A stretch of DNA of 64,000 bases, taken from contig NW_022145594.1 in assembly GCF_000002235.5 (NCBI RefSeq), positions 23,057,890 to 23,121,889 on the forward strand, in the 5' to 3' direction. The notes under the pieces are model-generated. The model made no database searches. It was not told the origin of the DNA and was given only the letters and a program-made list of their open reading frames with translations. The translations under genes were made by a program, and so were the position numbers. Positions within the stretch are counted from its first letter, which is position 1. Each line of letters opens with the position of its first letter. Below, one piece after another: positions 1-13,292 of this stretch. Source of the stretch: Strongylocentrotus purpuratus (taxonomy: Eukaryota; Echinodermata; Echinoidea; Camarodonta; Strongylocentrotidae).

Positions 1-169
1 CAAAAACAACAACAACAAAAAAAGTTTTTTAAAAAAAGGCATCGTTGTAGGGCCCCCCATTGGGTGGAATCATGCTATGCCATTGGTTATGGTTGTATTG
101 TAGAGTACAAGAGTATTGTAAAGTATTAAAAAGTCACGTGCAATGAGCTTATCAAACGTTGAATTACTG

Positions 170-187
170 GCCCGTTTGTCGACGGGC
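170..187. other. Conserved GC hairpin in R1.7 unit
   Basis: GCCCGT-TTGTCG-ACGGGC forms a 6-bp stem with a 6-base loop, in otherwise AT-rich DNA. It is present in all units. It also survives in degenerate form in the diverged relatives at about 45,370-45,395 and 52,215-52,235, as GGCCCATTTGCC followed by GGGC. Confidence 0.6.
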
Positions 188-660
188 TTTATTATGTAAT
201 GATATAAATGTTGATATGGTAATCGAAATGACGCGACGTATTGCAATAGCCAATACATATGACATCATCTGAGATATCTCGATAGCACAGAGTATGTAAA
301 CGTAAGACCAAGATTGAATGTATTATCTGAAAATGGATGATGTCATAGGGACAAATACGAGAATCGATCTGTATAAGGGATTGCAATCATTACTTTCATC
401 CCAAAGTTCTCAATAATGGAATTCTTGTATTACCTTTATTTGTCTGCGTTAGACTGGCAGATATGATTGAAATCAGGTAGACGGTAATTTAGAGAGATAA
501 TTATTAGGGAGGGCTGTTTTTATGGTTTCTGTTTTGTAAATAATTTAATCAGCTTTCGAATAGACAGTCAACGGCATACGTGTCAGTTATCATTGCCACT
601 TCGCATAGCCATTTGTGAGTTTAATGCAATGTGTTCATGTGGGAATATTGAACCCATGGT

Positions 661-800
661 TTAGATTAAGATTTAGATTTAGATCTTATTTGACTCTTTC
701 AAATCCCTTCAGGGGTTTGAGAGCACAACATATTTACAATACAATACAGAAAGATATATCAAACAAACTAAGATATGATAACAAAAGACATAGACATGAT
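661..800 (-). repeat. LINE-3'-end-like segment inside each R1.7 unit
   Basis: A hexamer-type run of TTTAGA/TTAAGA (661-684) abuts a hairpin AAATCCCTTCAGGGGTTT (701-718) and AT-rich sequence. Read on the minus strand this has the layout of a LINE or SINE 3' end: a short stem followed by a short-period tail. The same segment recurs at about 2394, 4139, 5875, 7620, 9356, 11067, 19481 and 21247, always at the same place in the unit. The insertion would therefore predate amplification of the unit. The identification is inferred from layout only. Confidence 0.4.
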
Positions 801-1770
801 ATATGAATATTTACATTTATAAAAACATAATACACATGAGCTAAAGATTAATAAACATTATAAGATGATGACGTGGATCCTAATCAATTGATTTGGAATA
901 CGTTCTAGGCCATGAACCCTAAGAAGCAACAATATTAAAATAAAACTAGAAGGAAAAAATACAATGCACATGTATATGGAAAAGAAAAAGCAATAACCTT
1001 TAACTGCGGCTTTTATCATTTTATTTGTGTATCCACCCACCAAGACACATTACTTTATCGCAAATAGTCAGGACTCAACCGGTGTGACGTCGGCGTGGTG
1101 TTGGTTGGGGCGTCCCGCTGGTATGTATTGTTTTTAAATGATGGACTCCAATGTAAAATTAATAAGGCTGGCGCACAAAAGGAAGCTATCTCTGTTTTTA
1201 AGTTTTACGAATAAAAGGTCATATGTTAGGCAAAAAAGTACAAGACACCTTTGGTAACGGATTTCATCGTTTTCTGATTAGTATTCAGTGTCAACTATAC
1301 ATGAAAAAGGGGTTAGAAATAGGTTTAAATTCATGTACACACATTATTTTCCCGAATTAATGATCTTCTTAATCAATGCTCGGAGGAATTCTTACACATT
1401 CTTCAGGACAGTTTTGACAAAACATTCATGAACAAAATATTAAATGGAATCTTTAACCAGGGATGTTTCAATTCTCTGCCATGGTTTTTGTATTATCGCC
1501 TCCACCCCTATTCCCTCGCGGAACTCCATCCATAGTGCCCCCCCCCACTCAAACACACATCGAGTGGTGAAAAGGGCATTACAAAAATGATTTACAAGAA
1601 GTGACAAAGGGAAAGGGAGAAGGGGAATGTGACGAAAAAAAGGCACAGACCAATTCCTGCAACGCCCCCCAAATGAGTTACCTTCAACGTGTATAGACGA
1701 TCATCATATTCCGAGTATAACTGTTGACCCCCCCCCCCAAACAAAACAACAAAAATTTTTTTTTAAAAAG

Positions 1771-3515
1771 GCATCGTTGTAGGGCCCCTCATTGGGTGGA
1801 ATCATGCTATGCCATTGGTTATGGTTGTATTGTAGAGTACAAGAGTATTGTAAAGTATTAAAAAGTCATGTGCAATGAGCTTATCAAACGTTGAATTACT
1901 GGCCCGTTTGTCGACGGGCTTTATTATGTAATGATATAAATTTTGATATGGTAATCGAAATGACGCGACGTATTGCAATAGCCAATACATATGACATCAT
2001 CTGAGATATCTCGATAGCACAGAGTATGTAAACGTAAGACCAAGATTGAATGTATTATCTGAAAATGGATGATGTCATAGGGACAAATACGAGAATCGAT
2101 CTGTATAAGGGATAGCAATCATTACTTTCATCCCAAAGTTCTCAATAATGGAATTCTTGTATTACCTTCATTTGTCTGCGTTAAACTGGCAGATATGATT
2201 GAAATCAGATAGATGGTAATTTAGAGAGAAAATTATTAGGGAGGGCTGTTTTTATGGTTTCTGTTTTGTAAATAATTTAATCAGCTTTCGAATATACAGT
2301 TAACGGCATAGGTGTCAGTTATCATTGCCACTTCGCATAGCCATTTGTGAGTTTAATGCAATGTGTTCATGTGGGAATATTGAACCATGGTTTAGATTAA
2401 GATTTAGATTAAGATCTTATTTGACTCTTTCAAATCCCTTCAGGGGTTTGAGAGCACAACATATTTACAATACAATACAGAAAGATATATCAAACAAACT
2501 AAGATATGATAACAAAAGACATAGACATGATATATGAATATTTACATTTATAAAAACATAATACACATGAGCTAAAGATTAATAAACATTATAAGATGAT
2601 GACGTGGATCCTAATCAATTGATTTAGAATACGTTCTAGGCCATGAACCCTAAGAAGCAACAATATTAAAATAAAACTAGAAGGAAAAAATAAAATGCAC
2701 ATGTATATGGAAAAGAAAAAGCAATAACCTTTAACTGCGGCTTTTATCATCTTATTTGTGTATCCACCCATCAAGACACATTACTTTATCGCAAATAGTC
2801 AGGACTCAGCCGGTGTGACGTCGGCGTGGTGTTGGTCGGGGCGTCCCGCTGGTATGTATTGTTTTTAAATAATGGACTCCAATGTAAAATTAATAAGGCT
2901 GGCGCACAAAAGGAAGCTATCTCTGTTTTTAAGTTTTTCGAATAAAAGGTCATATGTCAGGCATAATAGTACAAGACACCTTTGGTAACTGATTTCATTG
3001 TTTTCTGATTAGTATTCAGTGTCAACTATACATGGAAAAGGGGTTAGAAATAGGTTAAAATTCATGTACACACATTATTTCCCCGAATTAATGATCTTCT
3101 TAATCAATGCTCGGAGGAATTCTCGCACATTCTTCTGGACAGTTTTGACAAAACATTCATGAAAAAAATATTAAATGGAATCTTTAACCAGGGATGTTTC
3201 AATTCTCTGCAATGGTTTTGTATTATGGCCTCCACCCATATTCCCTCGCGGAACTCCATCCATAGTGCCCCCCCCCCCACTCAAAAACACATCGAGTGGT
3301 GAAAAGGGCATTACAAAAATGATTTACAAGAAGTGACAAAAGGGAAAAGGAGAAGGGGAATGTGACGAAAAAAAGGCACGGACCAATTCCCGCAACGCCC
3401 CCCAAATGACTTACCTTCAACGTGTATACACGATCATCATATTCCGAGTATAACTGTTGACCCCCCCCCCCAAACAAAACAACAAAAAACAAAAAAAAAA
3501 GTTTTAAAAAAAAAG
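1771..3515. repeat. R1.7 unit 2
   Basis: Full unit. It carries variants shared only with unit 4, such as TTAAACTGGCAGATATG near 2191 and GAAAAAAATATTA near 3161. A one-base loss near 2384 (GAACCATGG instead of GAACCCATGG) separates it from unit 4. Confidence 0.9.
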
Positions 3516-5252
3516 GCATCGTTGTAGGGCCCCTCATTGGGTGGAATCATGCTATGCCATTGGTTATGGTTGTATTGTAGAGTACAAGAGTATTGTAAAG
3601 AATTAAAAAGTCACATGCAATGAGCTTATCAAACGTTGAATTACTGGCCCGTTTGTCGACGGGCTTTATTATGTAATGATATAAATTTTGATATGGTAAT
3701 CGAAATGACGCGACGTATTGCAATAGCCAATACATATGACATCATATGAGATATCTCGATTGCACAGAGTATGTAAACGTAAGAGCAAGATTGAATGTAT
3801 TATCTGAAAATGGATGATGTCATAGGGACAAATACGAGAATCGATCTGTATAAGGGATAGCAATCATTACTTTCATCCCAAAGTTCTCAATAATTGAATT
3901 CTTGTATTACCTTCATTTGTCTGCGTTAGACTGGCAGATATGATTGAAATCAGGTAGACGGTAATTAAGAAAGATAATTATTAGGGAGGGCTGTTTTTAT
4001 TGTTTCTGTTTTGTAAATAATTTAATCAGCTTTTGAATAGACAGTTAACGGCATAGGTGTCAGTTATCATTGCCACTTCGCATAGCCATTTGTGAGTTTA
4101 ATGCAATGTGTTCATGTGGGAATATTGAACCCATGGTTTAGATTAAGATTTAGACTTAGATCTTATTTGACTCTTTCAAATCCCTTCAGGGGTTTGAGAG
4201 CACAACATATTTACAATACAATACAGAAAGATATATCAAACAAACTAAGATATGATAACAAAAGACATAGACATGATATATGAATATTTACATTTATAAA
4301 AACATAATACACATGAGCTAAAGATTAATAAACATTATAAGATGATGACGTGGATCCTAATCAATTGATTTAGAATACGTTCTAGGCCATGAACCCTAAG
4401 AAGCAACAATATTAAAATAAAACTAGAAGGAAAAAATAAAATGCACATGTATATGGAAAAGAAAAAGCAATAACCTTTAACTGCGGCTTTTATCATCTTA
4501 TTTGTGTATCCACCCATCAAGACACATTACTTTATCGCAAATAGTCAGGACTCAGCCGGTGTGACGTCGGCGTGGTGTTGGTTGGGGCGTCCCGCTGGTA
4601 TGTATTGTTTTTAAATAATGGACTCCAATGTAAAATCAATAAGGCTGGCGCACAAAAGGAAGCTATCTCTATTTTTAAGTTTTACGAATAAAAGGTCATA
4701 TGTCAGGCATAATAGTACAAGACACCTTTAGTAACTGATTTCATCGTTTTCTGATAAGTATTCAGTGTCAACTATACAAGGAAAAGGGGTTAGAAATAGG
4801 TTTAAATTCATGTACACACATTATTTCCCCAAATTAATGATCTTCTTAATCAATGCTCGGAGGAATTCTCGCACATTCTTCAGGACAGTTTTGACAAAAC
4901 ATTCATGAACAAAATATTAAATGGAATCTTTAACCAGGGATGTTTCAATTCTCTGCAATGGTTTTGTATTATCGCCTCCACCCCTATTCCCTCGCGGAAC
5001 TCCATCCATAGTGCCCCCCCCCCCACTCAAACACACATCGAGTGGTGAAAAGGGCATTACAAAAATGATTTACAAGAAGTGACAAAGGGAAAAGGAGAAG
5101 GGGAATGTGACGAAAAAAAGGCACAGACCAATTCCCGCAACGCCCCCCAAATGACTTACTTTCAACGTGTATACACGATCATCATATTCCGAGTATAACT
5201 GTTGACCCCCCCCCCCCCTAACAAAACAACAAAAAATTTTTTTTTTTAAAAG
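3516..5252. repeat. R1.7 unit 3
   Basis: Full unit, nearly identical by eye to unit 5. Shared variants include AAAGAATTAAAAAGTCACATG near 3598 and CATATGAGATATCTCGATTG near 3743. Single-base differences from unit 5 occur near 3895 and 4778. Confidence 0.9.
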
Positions 5253-6998
5253 TCATCGTTGTAGGGCCCCTCATTGGGTGGAATCATGCTATGCCATTGG
5301 TTATGGTTGTATTGTAGAGTACAAGAGTATTGTAAAGTATTAAAAAGCACATGCAATGAGCTTATCAAACGTTGAATTACTGGCCCGTTTGTCGACGGGC
5401 TTTATTATGTAATGAAATAAATTTTGATATGGTAATCGAAATGACGCGACGTATTGCAATAGCCAATACATATGACATCATCTGAGATATCTCGATAGCA
5501 CAGAGTATGTAAACGTAAGACCAAGATTGAATGTATTATCTGAAAATGGATGATGTCATAGGGACAAATACGAGAATCGATCTGTAAAAGGGATAGCAAT
5601 CATTACTTTCATCCCAAAGTTCTCAATAATGGAATTCTTGTATTACCTTCATTTGTCTGCGTTAAACTGGCAGATATGATTGAAATCAGATAGATGGTAA
5701 TTTAGAGAGAAAATTATTAGGGAGGGCTGTTTTTATGGTTTCTGTTTTGTAAATAATTTAATCAGCTTTCGAATATACAGTTAACGGCATAGGTGTCAGT
5801 TATCATTGCCACTTCGCATAGCCATTTGTGAGTTTAATGCAATGTGTTCATGTGGGAATATTGAACCCATGGTTTAGATTAAGATTTAGATTAAGATCTT
5901 ATTTGACTCTTTCAAATCCCTTCAGGGGTTTGAGAGCACAACATATTTACAATACAATACAGAAAGATATATCAAACAAACTAAGATATGATAACAAAAG
6001 ACATAGACATGATATATGAATATTTACATTTATAAAAACATAATACACATGAGCTAAAGATTAATAAACATTATAAGATGATGACGTGGATCCTAATCAA
6101 TTGATTTAGAATACGTTCTAGGCCATGAACCCTAAGAAGCAACAATATTAAAATAAAACTAGAAGGAAAAAATAAAATGCACATGTATATGGAAAAGAAA
6201 AAGCAATAACCTTTAACTGCGGCTTTTATCATCTTATTTGTGTATCCACCCATCAAGACACATTACTTTATCGCAAATAGTCAGGACTCAGCCGGTGTGA
6301 CGTCGGCGTGGTGTTGGTCGGGGCGTCCCGCTGGTATGTATTGTTTTTAAATAATGGACTCCAATGTAAAATTAATAAGGCTGGCGCACAAAAGGAAGCT
6401 ATCTCTGTTTTTAAGTTTTTCGAATAAAAGGTCATATGTCAGGCATAATAGTACAAGACACCTTTGGTAACTGATTTCATTGTTTTCTGATTAGTATTCA
6501 GTGTCAACTATACATGGAAAAGGGGTTAGAAATAGGTTAAAATTCATGTACACACATTATTTCCCCGAATTAATGATCTTCTTAATCAATGCTCGGAGGA
6601 ATTCTCGCACATTCTTCTGGACAGTTTTGACAAAACATTCATGAAAAAAATATTAAATGGAATCTTTAACCAGGGATGTTTCAATTCTCTGCAATGGTTT
6701 TGTATTATGGCCTCCACCCATATTCCCTCGCGGAACTCCATCCATAGTGCCCCCCCCCCCCCACTCAAAAACACATCGAGTGGTGAAAAGGGCATTACAA
6801 AAATGATTTACAAGAAGTGACAAAAGGGAAAAGGAGAAGGGGAATGTGACGAAAAAAAGGCACGGACCAATTCCCGCAACGCCCCCCAAATGACTTACCT
6901 TCAACGTGTATACACGATCATCATATTCCGAGTATAACTGTTGACCCCCCCCCCCAAACAAAACAACAAAAAACAAAAAAAAAGTTTTAAAAAAAAAG
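5253..6998. repeat. R1.7 unit 4
   Basis: Full unit, nearly identical to unit 2 over most of its length. Its first ~150 bp instead match unit 6: AGTCATCG linker, AAAAAGCACATGCAATG and AATGAAATAAATT. The unit is therefore a junction between subtypes. Confidence 0.9.
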
Positions 6999-8732
6999 GC
7001 ATCGTTGTAGGGCCCCTCATTGGGTGGAATCATGCTATGCCATTGGTTATGGTTGTATTGTAGAGTACAAGAGTATTGTAAAGAATTAAAAAGTCACATG
7101 CAATGAGCTTATCAAACGTTGAATTACTGGCCCGTTTGTCGACGGGCTTTATTATGTAATGATATAAATTTTGATATGGTAATCGAAATGACGCGACGTA
7201 TTGCAATAGCCAATACATATGACATCATATGAGATATCTCGATTGCACAGAGTATGTAAACGTAAGAGCAAGATTGAATGTATTATCTGAAAATGGATGA
7301 TGTCATAGGGACAAATACGAGAATCGATCTGTAAAAGGGATAGCAATCATTACTTTCATCCCAAAGTTCTCAATAATGGAATTCTTGTATTACCTTCATT
7401 TGTCTGCGTTAGACTGGCAGATATGATTGAAATCAGGTAGACGGTAATTAAGAAAGATAATTATTAGGGAGGGCTGTTTTTATTGTTTCTGTTTTGTAAA
7501 TAATTTAATCAGCTTTTGAATAGACAGTTAACGGCATAGGTGTCAGTTATCATTGCCACTTCGCATAGCCATTTGTGAGTTTAATGCAATGTGTTCATGT
7601 GGGAATATTGAACCCATGGTTTAGATTAAGATTTAGACTTAGATCTTATTTGACTCTTTCAAATCCCTTCAGGGGTTTGAGAGCACAACATATTTACAAT
7701 ACAATACAGAAAGATATATCAAACAAACTAAGATATGATAACAAAAGACATAGACATGATATATGAATATTTACATTTATAAAAACATAATACACATGAG
7801 CTAAAGATTAATAAACATTATAAGATGATGACGTGGATCCTAATCAATTGATTTAGAATACGTTCTAGGCCATGAACCCTAAGAAGCAACAATATTAAAA
7901 TAAAACTAGAAGGAAAAAATAAAATGCACATGTATATGGAAAAGAAAAAGCAATAACCTTTAACTGCGGCTTTTATCATCTTATTTGTGTATCCACCCAT
8001 CAAGACACATTACTTTATCGCAAATAGTCAGGACTCAGCCGGTGTGACGTCGGCGTGGTGTTGGTTGGGGCGTCCCGCTGGTATGTATTGTTTTTAAATA
8101 ATGGACTCCAATGTAAAATCAATAAGGCTGGCGCACAAAAGGAAGCTATCTCTATTTTTAAGTTTTACGAATAAAAGGTCATATGTCAGGCATAATAGTA
8201 CAAGACACCTTTAGTAACTGATTTCATCGTTTTCTGATAAGTATTCAGTGTCAACTATAAATGGAAAAGGGGTTAGAAATAGGTTTAAATTCATGTACAC
8301 ACATTATTTCCCCAAATTAATGATCTTCTTAATCAATGCTCGGAGGAATTCTCGCACATTCTTCAGGACAGTTTTGACAAAACATTCATGAACAAAATAT
8401 TAAATGGAATCTTTAACCAGGGATGTTTCAATTCTCTGCAATGGTTTTGTATTATCGCCTCCACCCCTATTCCCTCGCGGAACTCCATCCATAGTGCCCC
8501 CCCCCCACTCAAACACACATCGAGTGGTGAAAAGGGCATTACAAAAATGATTTACAAGAAGTGACAAAGGGAAAAGGAGAAGGGGAATGTGACGAAAAAA
8601 AGGCACAGACCAATTCCCGCAACGCCCCCCAAATGACTTACTTTCAACGTGTATACACGATCATCATATTCCGAGTATAACTGTTGACCCCCCCCCCCCT
8701 AACAAAACAACAAAAAATTTTTTTTTTAAAAG
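6999..8732. repeat. R1.7 unit 5
   Basis: Full unit, sister of unit 3 at an offset of 3,483 bp. The poly-C end and the following AACAAAACAACAAAAAATTT linker match the end of unit 3. Confidence 0.9.
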
Positions 8733-10445
8733 TCATCGTTGTAGGGCCCCTCATTGGGTGGAATCATGCTATGCCATTGGTTATGGTTGTATTGTAGAGT
8801 ACAAGAGTATTGTAAAGTATTAAAAAGCACATGCAATGAGCTTATCAAACGTTGAATTACTGGCCCGTTTGTCGACGGGCTTTATTATGTAATGAAATAA
8901 ATTTTGATATGGTAATCGAAATGACGCGACGTATTGCAATAGCCAATACATATGACATCATCTGAGATATCTCGATAGCACAGAGTATGTAAACGTAAGA
9001 GCAAGATTGAATGTATTATCTGAAAATGGATGATGTCATAGGGACAAATACGAGAATCGATCTGTATAAGGGATTGCAATCATTACTTTCATCCCAAAGT
9101 TCTCAATAATGGAATTCTTGTATTACCTTCATTTGTCTGCGTTAGACTGGCAGATATGATTGAAATCAGGTAGACGGTAATTTAGAGAGATAATTATTAG
9201 GGAGGGCTGTTTTTATGGTTTCTGTTTTGTAAATAATTTAATCAGCTTTCGAATAGACAGTTAACGGCATAGGTGTCAGTTATCATTGCCACTTCGCATA
9301 GCCATTTGTGAGTTTAATGCAATGTGTTCATGTGGGAATATTGAACCCATGGTTTAGATTAAGATTGAGATTAAGATCTTATTTGACTTTTTCAAATCCA
9401 TTCAGGGGTTAGAGAGCACAACATATTTACAATACAATACAGAAAGATATATCAAACAAACTAAGATATGATAACAAAAGACATAGACATGATATATGAA
9501 TATTTACATTTATAAAAACATAATACACATAAGCTAAAGAGTAATAAACATTATAAGATGATGACGTGGATCCTTATCAATTGATTTGGAATACGTTCTA
9601 GGCCATGAACCCTAAGAAGCAACAATATTAAAATAAAACTAGAAGGAAAAAATACAATGCACATGTATATGGAAAAGAAAAAGCAATAACCTTTAACTGC
9701 GGCTTTTATCATTTTATTTGTGTATCCACCCACCAAGACACATTACTTTATCGCAAATAGTCAGGACTCAACCGGTGTGACGTCGGCGTGGTGTTGGTTG
9801 GGGCGTCCCGCTGGTATGTATTGTTTTTAAATAATGGACTCCAATGTAAAATTAATAAGGCTGGCGCACAAAAGGAAGCTATCTCTGTTTTTAAGTTTTA
9901 CGAAAAAAAGGTCATATGTTAGGCAAAAAAGTACAAGACACCTTTGGTAACTGATTTCATCGTTTTCTGATTAGTATTCAGTGTCAACTATACAAGGAAA
10001 AGGTGTTAGAAATAGGTTTAAATTCATGTACACACATTATTTCCCCGAATTAATGATCTTCTTAATCAATGCTCGGAGGAATTCTCGCACATTCTTCAGG
10101 ACAGTTTTGACAAAACATTCATGAACAAAATATTAAATGGAATCTTTAACCAGGGATGTTAAATTCTCTGCAATGGTTTTGTATTATCGCCTCCACCCCT
10201 ATTCCCTCGCGGAACTCCATCCATAGTGCCCCCCCCCCCCCACTCAAACACACATCGAGTGGTGAAAAGGGCATTACAAAAATGATTTACAAGAAGTGAC
10301 AAAAGGGACAAGGAGAAGGGGAATGTGACGAAAAAAAGGCACAGACCAATTCCCGCAACGCCCCCCAAATGACTTACTTTCAACGTGTATACACGATCAT
10401 CATATTCCGAGTATAACTGTTGACCCCCCCCCCCCAAAAAAAAAG
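8733..10445. repeat. R1.7 unit 6
   Basis: Full unit, shortest of the set. The start is like unit 4 and the remainder like unit 1. The linker after the terminal poly-C is reduced to a short A run, which explains the 1713-bp length. Confidence 0.9.
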
Positions 10446-11300
10446 GCATCGTTGTAGGGCCCCTCATTGGGTGGAATCATGCTATGCCATTGGTTATGGT
10501 TGTATTGTAGAGTACAAGAGTATTGTAAAGAATTAAAAAGTCACATGCAATGAGCTTATCAAACGTTGAATTACTGGCCCGTTTGTCGACGGGCTTTATT
10601 ATGTAATGATATAAATGTTGATATGGTAATCGAAATGACGCGACGTATTGCAATAGCCAATACATATGACATCATATGAGATATCTCGATTGCACAGAGT
10701 ATGTAAACGTAAGACCAAGATTGAATGTATTATCTGAAAATGGATGATGTCATAGGGACAAATACGAGAATCGATCTGTATAAGGGATTGCAATCATTAC
10801 TTTCATCCTAAAGTTCTCAATAATGGAATTCTTGTATTACCTTTATTTGTCTGCGTTAGACTGGCAGATATGATTGAAATCAGGTAGACGGTAATTTAGA
10901 GAGATAATTATTAGGGAGGGCTGTTTTTATTGTTTCTGTTTTGTAAATAATTTAATCAGCTTTCGAATAGACAGTTAACGGCATAGGTGTCAGTTATCAT
11001 TGCCACTTCGCATAGCCATTTGTGAGTTTAATGCAATGTGTTCATGTGGGAATATTGAACCCATGGTTTAGATTAAGATTTAGATTTAGATCTCATTTAA
11101 CTCTTTCAAATCCCTTCAGGGGTTTGAGAGCACAACATATTTACAATACAATACAGAAAGATATATCAAACAAAGTAAGATATGATAAGAAAAGACATTG
11201 ACATGATTATATGAATATTTACATTTATAAAACATATTATACATGAGCTAAAGATTGGTACACATTATAAGATGATGACGTGGATCCTAATCAATTGATT
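10446..11300. repeat. R1.7 unit 7, truncated
   Basis: First ~855 bp of a unit. Homology stops after TCCTAATCAATTGATT. The sequence then continues as GGTTGAGAGC instead of the usual TAGAATACG. This is the right edge of the array and the start of block B. Confidence 0.9.
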
Positions 11301-12957
11301 GGTTGAGAGCTACACGTGACCAGGCAATTATTTTGCCTAACGCGTAGTTCTGTATAAATGTTGCAACAAAATGATTTCGGCACCCCAAACAGGTAAACAA
11401 TTTAAATGGTTATGTAAATTTTACCCGTTAAAAAAAAATCTCAATCGCCCCCCCCCCCCTTGGCCAATTTTTGTTTTAATTCCTGAAAACAAATAGTCCT
11501 CGAATCACCACCCCCCCCCCCGCTTATTTGCTGGCTGGCCGATTCGCCGCTAAATATTTTCTCAAGAATTTCACCCCCCCCCCCCCCCATGTCGCCAGCT
11601 TGATCCGCTCCTGGGTGACGCTATTATGTCTTTTGAAAATGTCATCTTTTCAATTCCAGATGATACATTTTAAGTTCAGCAGCACCCTACCTAGTTATTA
11701 GAGCAGCTGTTCAAAACGGTGTACCTGGCACTTAAGAAAACACTATAATATATCAATGAATACCGTTGAGCAACGTGCAGTCATCTGTTTCATGGTGCTC
11801 CAGAAATAACCGAAAGATATCAATGAGGAGCTGGCGGCAGTATTAAGGGACAAGGATCTTGCCTACTTGGGTAAAGACATGGGTAACTCCGGGAGGATAA
11901 CTCTTTTCAAAGCTGGTTTGAAAAGCGTTTACGACCCGCGCATGGAAATAATGAGATCGTGATGATCATCATTTGTAAAAACCTTCATCATGAGTTTATC
12001 ACAATGTCCCCTATAGAGACTGTAAACTTGTTTTCTAGATATACAAAAATTGATAAAATAGATAATTAGCTAACTAGGCAACTTACCTACTTGTTCACTG
12101 CCTGCTGCCTCTGGGTGAAATGAAATACAATATGTTCCTCTTGCACGCTTCGTATTGTTATCGCAACAGTATTGCACGTTCAAGAACTGGGGATTTTCAC
12201 TCACTCATATTTTCATTAGGTGGGTGGAAAACTATTGTGTATGACAAAAGCAGAGGGGGAGCTTTTATCAGGGTCCCAGTCGATCAAAGTCTCACTTATA
12301 TCACAATCAGTCTGACGAGACCGCTAACAGACTGATGACATGGTCCCGTATTACAAAGAGTAATCGCAATTCCTCTGGTCCATCGTAAGGTTGCACTCTC
12401 CCATTTATTATGTATATAGTTCCGATTAATATTGTTGCGATTAATAGGCAGAGTTTAGGGCACTTGGTCCGATGGAAGAATTTGTGGTTCGGTCCCAAAC
12501 AAAGCCAGGACCCTAAACAGGAACTTCATCATCTTCAAAGAAGATTTGACAAAACTTGCATAAAAAACATGATTTGTACTAAAGCAATGAAACTTAGTTA
12601 TCTTACCTGGTTGAAACAGTCTACGAATAATCTTCAACTGCACCATTTCTCCATGAAATATCTCTAATAGGACCTTTTATATGCAGTTTTAAAGGATATA
12701 TTGGCCTTTTTCTTACTTTCTTTCTTTATTTAACAGATATTTTCTTACATGTCTTTGAAATTATATTTCCTGCATGTCTATATGTAATAAATGTTTAATA
12801 CCTGGCCTTTTTGAGAATTCTAAAGAGAGTGTTTTGCATACTCAATAATCTTTAACAGTTGATGACAACTTTTATGTAGTGTGTGAAACAGATACATTGT
12901 ACTTCGATTTTAATTTGAAAATTTAATAATATGATCGTTGATGTCCGACATTCTGGC
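11301..12957. repeat. Dispersed block B, copy 1
   Basis: Non-coding repeat block. The first ~1.0 kb matches 21,481-22,514. The part from ATTAGAGCAGC (about 11,698) onward matches 56,040-57,260. It contains three long C runs (about 11,449, 11,509 and 11,573). An open frame at 12,120-12,335 shows no domain and is not kept as a gene. Confidence 0.8.
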
Positions 12958-13292
12958 AAAGTTTCATTTGTTCAAATGAATTGTAGAGGCTTGAATAGGG
13001 ACCATTAAGCTATATCCTTGTACCTTCAGTGGTTGAAACCTGAATTTGATGTTATTGCTTTACTTAACAGGTAACCTGAATTCCTCGGAAACATTTCCTA
13101 ATTATGGCAAAAACATGTTAGGGTAAAAACAAAGAGAGTCGTGGTGTTGGAGTTGGTGTACTCTTCAAGTATAAGCTCATTGTAAAAGAACATGTTGATT
13201 TAGATGGTTTTAATGGTGATATAGAGTTTTATTATATAGAAATATTACAAAAGGTTAAACAAATCATTATTGCTGTTGTGTGTAAACCAACT
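12958..13292 (+). pseudogene. Decayed LINE APE-endonuclease fragment (copy 1)
   Basis: Three short reading segments in different frames resemble the N-terminal apurinic-type endonuclease of non-LTR retrotransposons. The first (12,958-13,008) reads VQMNCRGLNRD, like the entry motif with its Asn. The second (13,027 onward) reads WLKPEFDVIALLN, where the family has a Glu-containing 'IALTE' motif. The third (13,130-13,292) reads RGVGVGVLFKYKL and later QIIIAVVCKP. In-frame stops and frame changes separate them, so it is dead. It nicked target DNA for target-primed reverse transcription when intact. No reverse transcriptase follows, so only a fragment was ever carried in block C. Confidence 0.55.

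Larger units (their letters stand above)
39..1770. repeat. R1.7 unit 1
   Basis: Full unit. It shares private variants with unit 6, for example AGGCAAAAAAGTAC at about 1228 and 9923, where units 2-5 have AGGCATAATAGTAC. This groups units 1 and 6 as one subtype. No gene is seen inside. Confidence 0.9.
1980..9000. repeat. Higher-order two-unit repeat, period ~3.48 kb
   Basis: About 1980-5518 and about 5460-9000 are near-identical at an offset of 3,482-3,483 bp: unit 2 pairs with 4, and unit 3 with 5. They differ far less from each other than neighbouring units do. Private variants alternate along the array. Only scattered single-base and homopolymer differences were seen by eye. Confidence 0.85.
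1..11300. repeat. Tandem array of ~1.74-kb units (family R1.7, name local to this annotation)
   Basis: Six full head-to-tail copies and one partial copy, judged by the recurring segment GCATCGTTGTAGGGCCCC at 39, 1771, 3516, 5253 (first base T), 6999, 8733 and 10446. Spacings are 1732, 1745, 1737, 1746, 1734 and 1713 bp. Each unit ends in a poly-C run followed by an A- or T-rich linker, and length changes in these runs cause most of the period variation. No conserved protein domain is seen on either strand. The small open frames shared by the copies have no recognisable similarity. The array breaks at 11,300, and the same break recurs at 21,480. Confidence 0.95.

Noticed and set aside
170..200. 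Helitron 3' end suggested by the GC hairpin in R1.7 units
   Set aside because: No CTRR terminus follows at the expected distance, and the unit is tandem rather than dispersed with AT-target flanks.
3223..7033. Longer minus-strand frames of 104-126 codons in units 3 and 4
   Set aside because: They run through poly-G/C and poly-A linkers whose length sets the frame. Other units lack them.
70..10793. Small open frames of 60-64 codons recurring in every R1.7 unit on both strands
   Set aside because: They repeat because the DNA repeats. They show no domain, change frame or length with single-base differences, and overlap each other on both strands.
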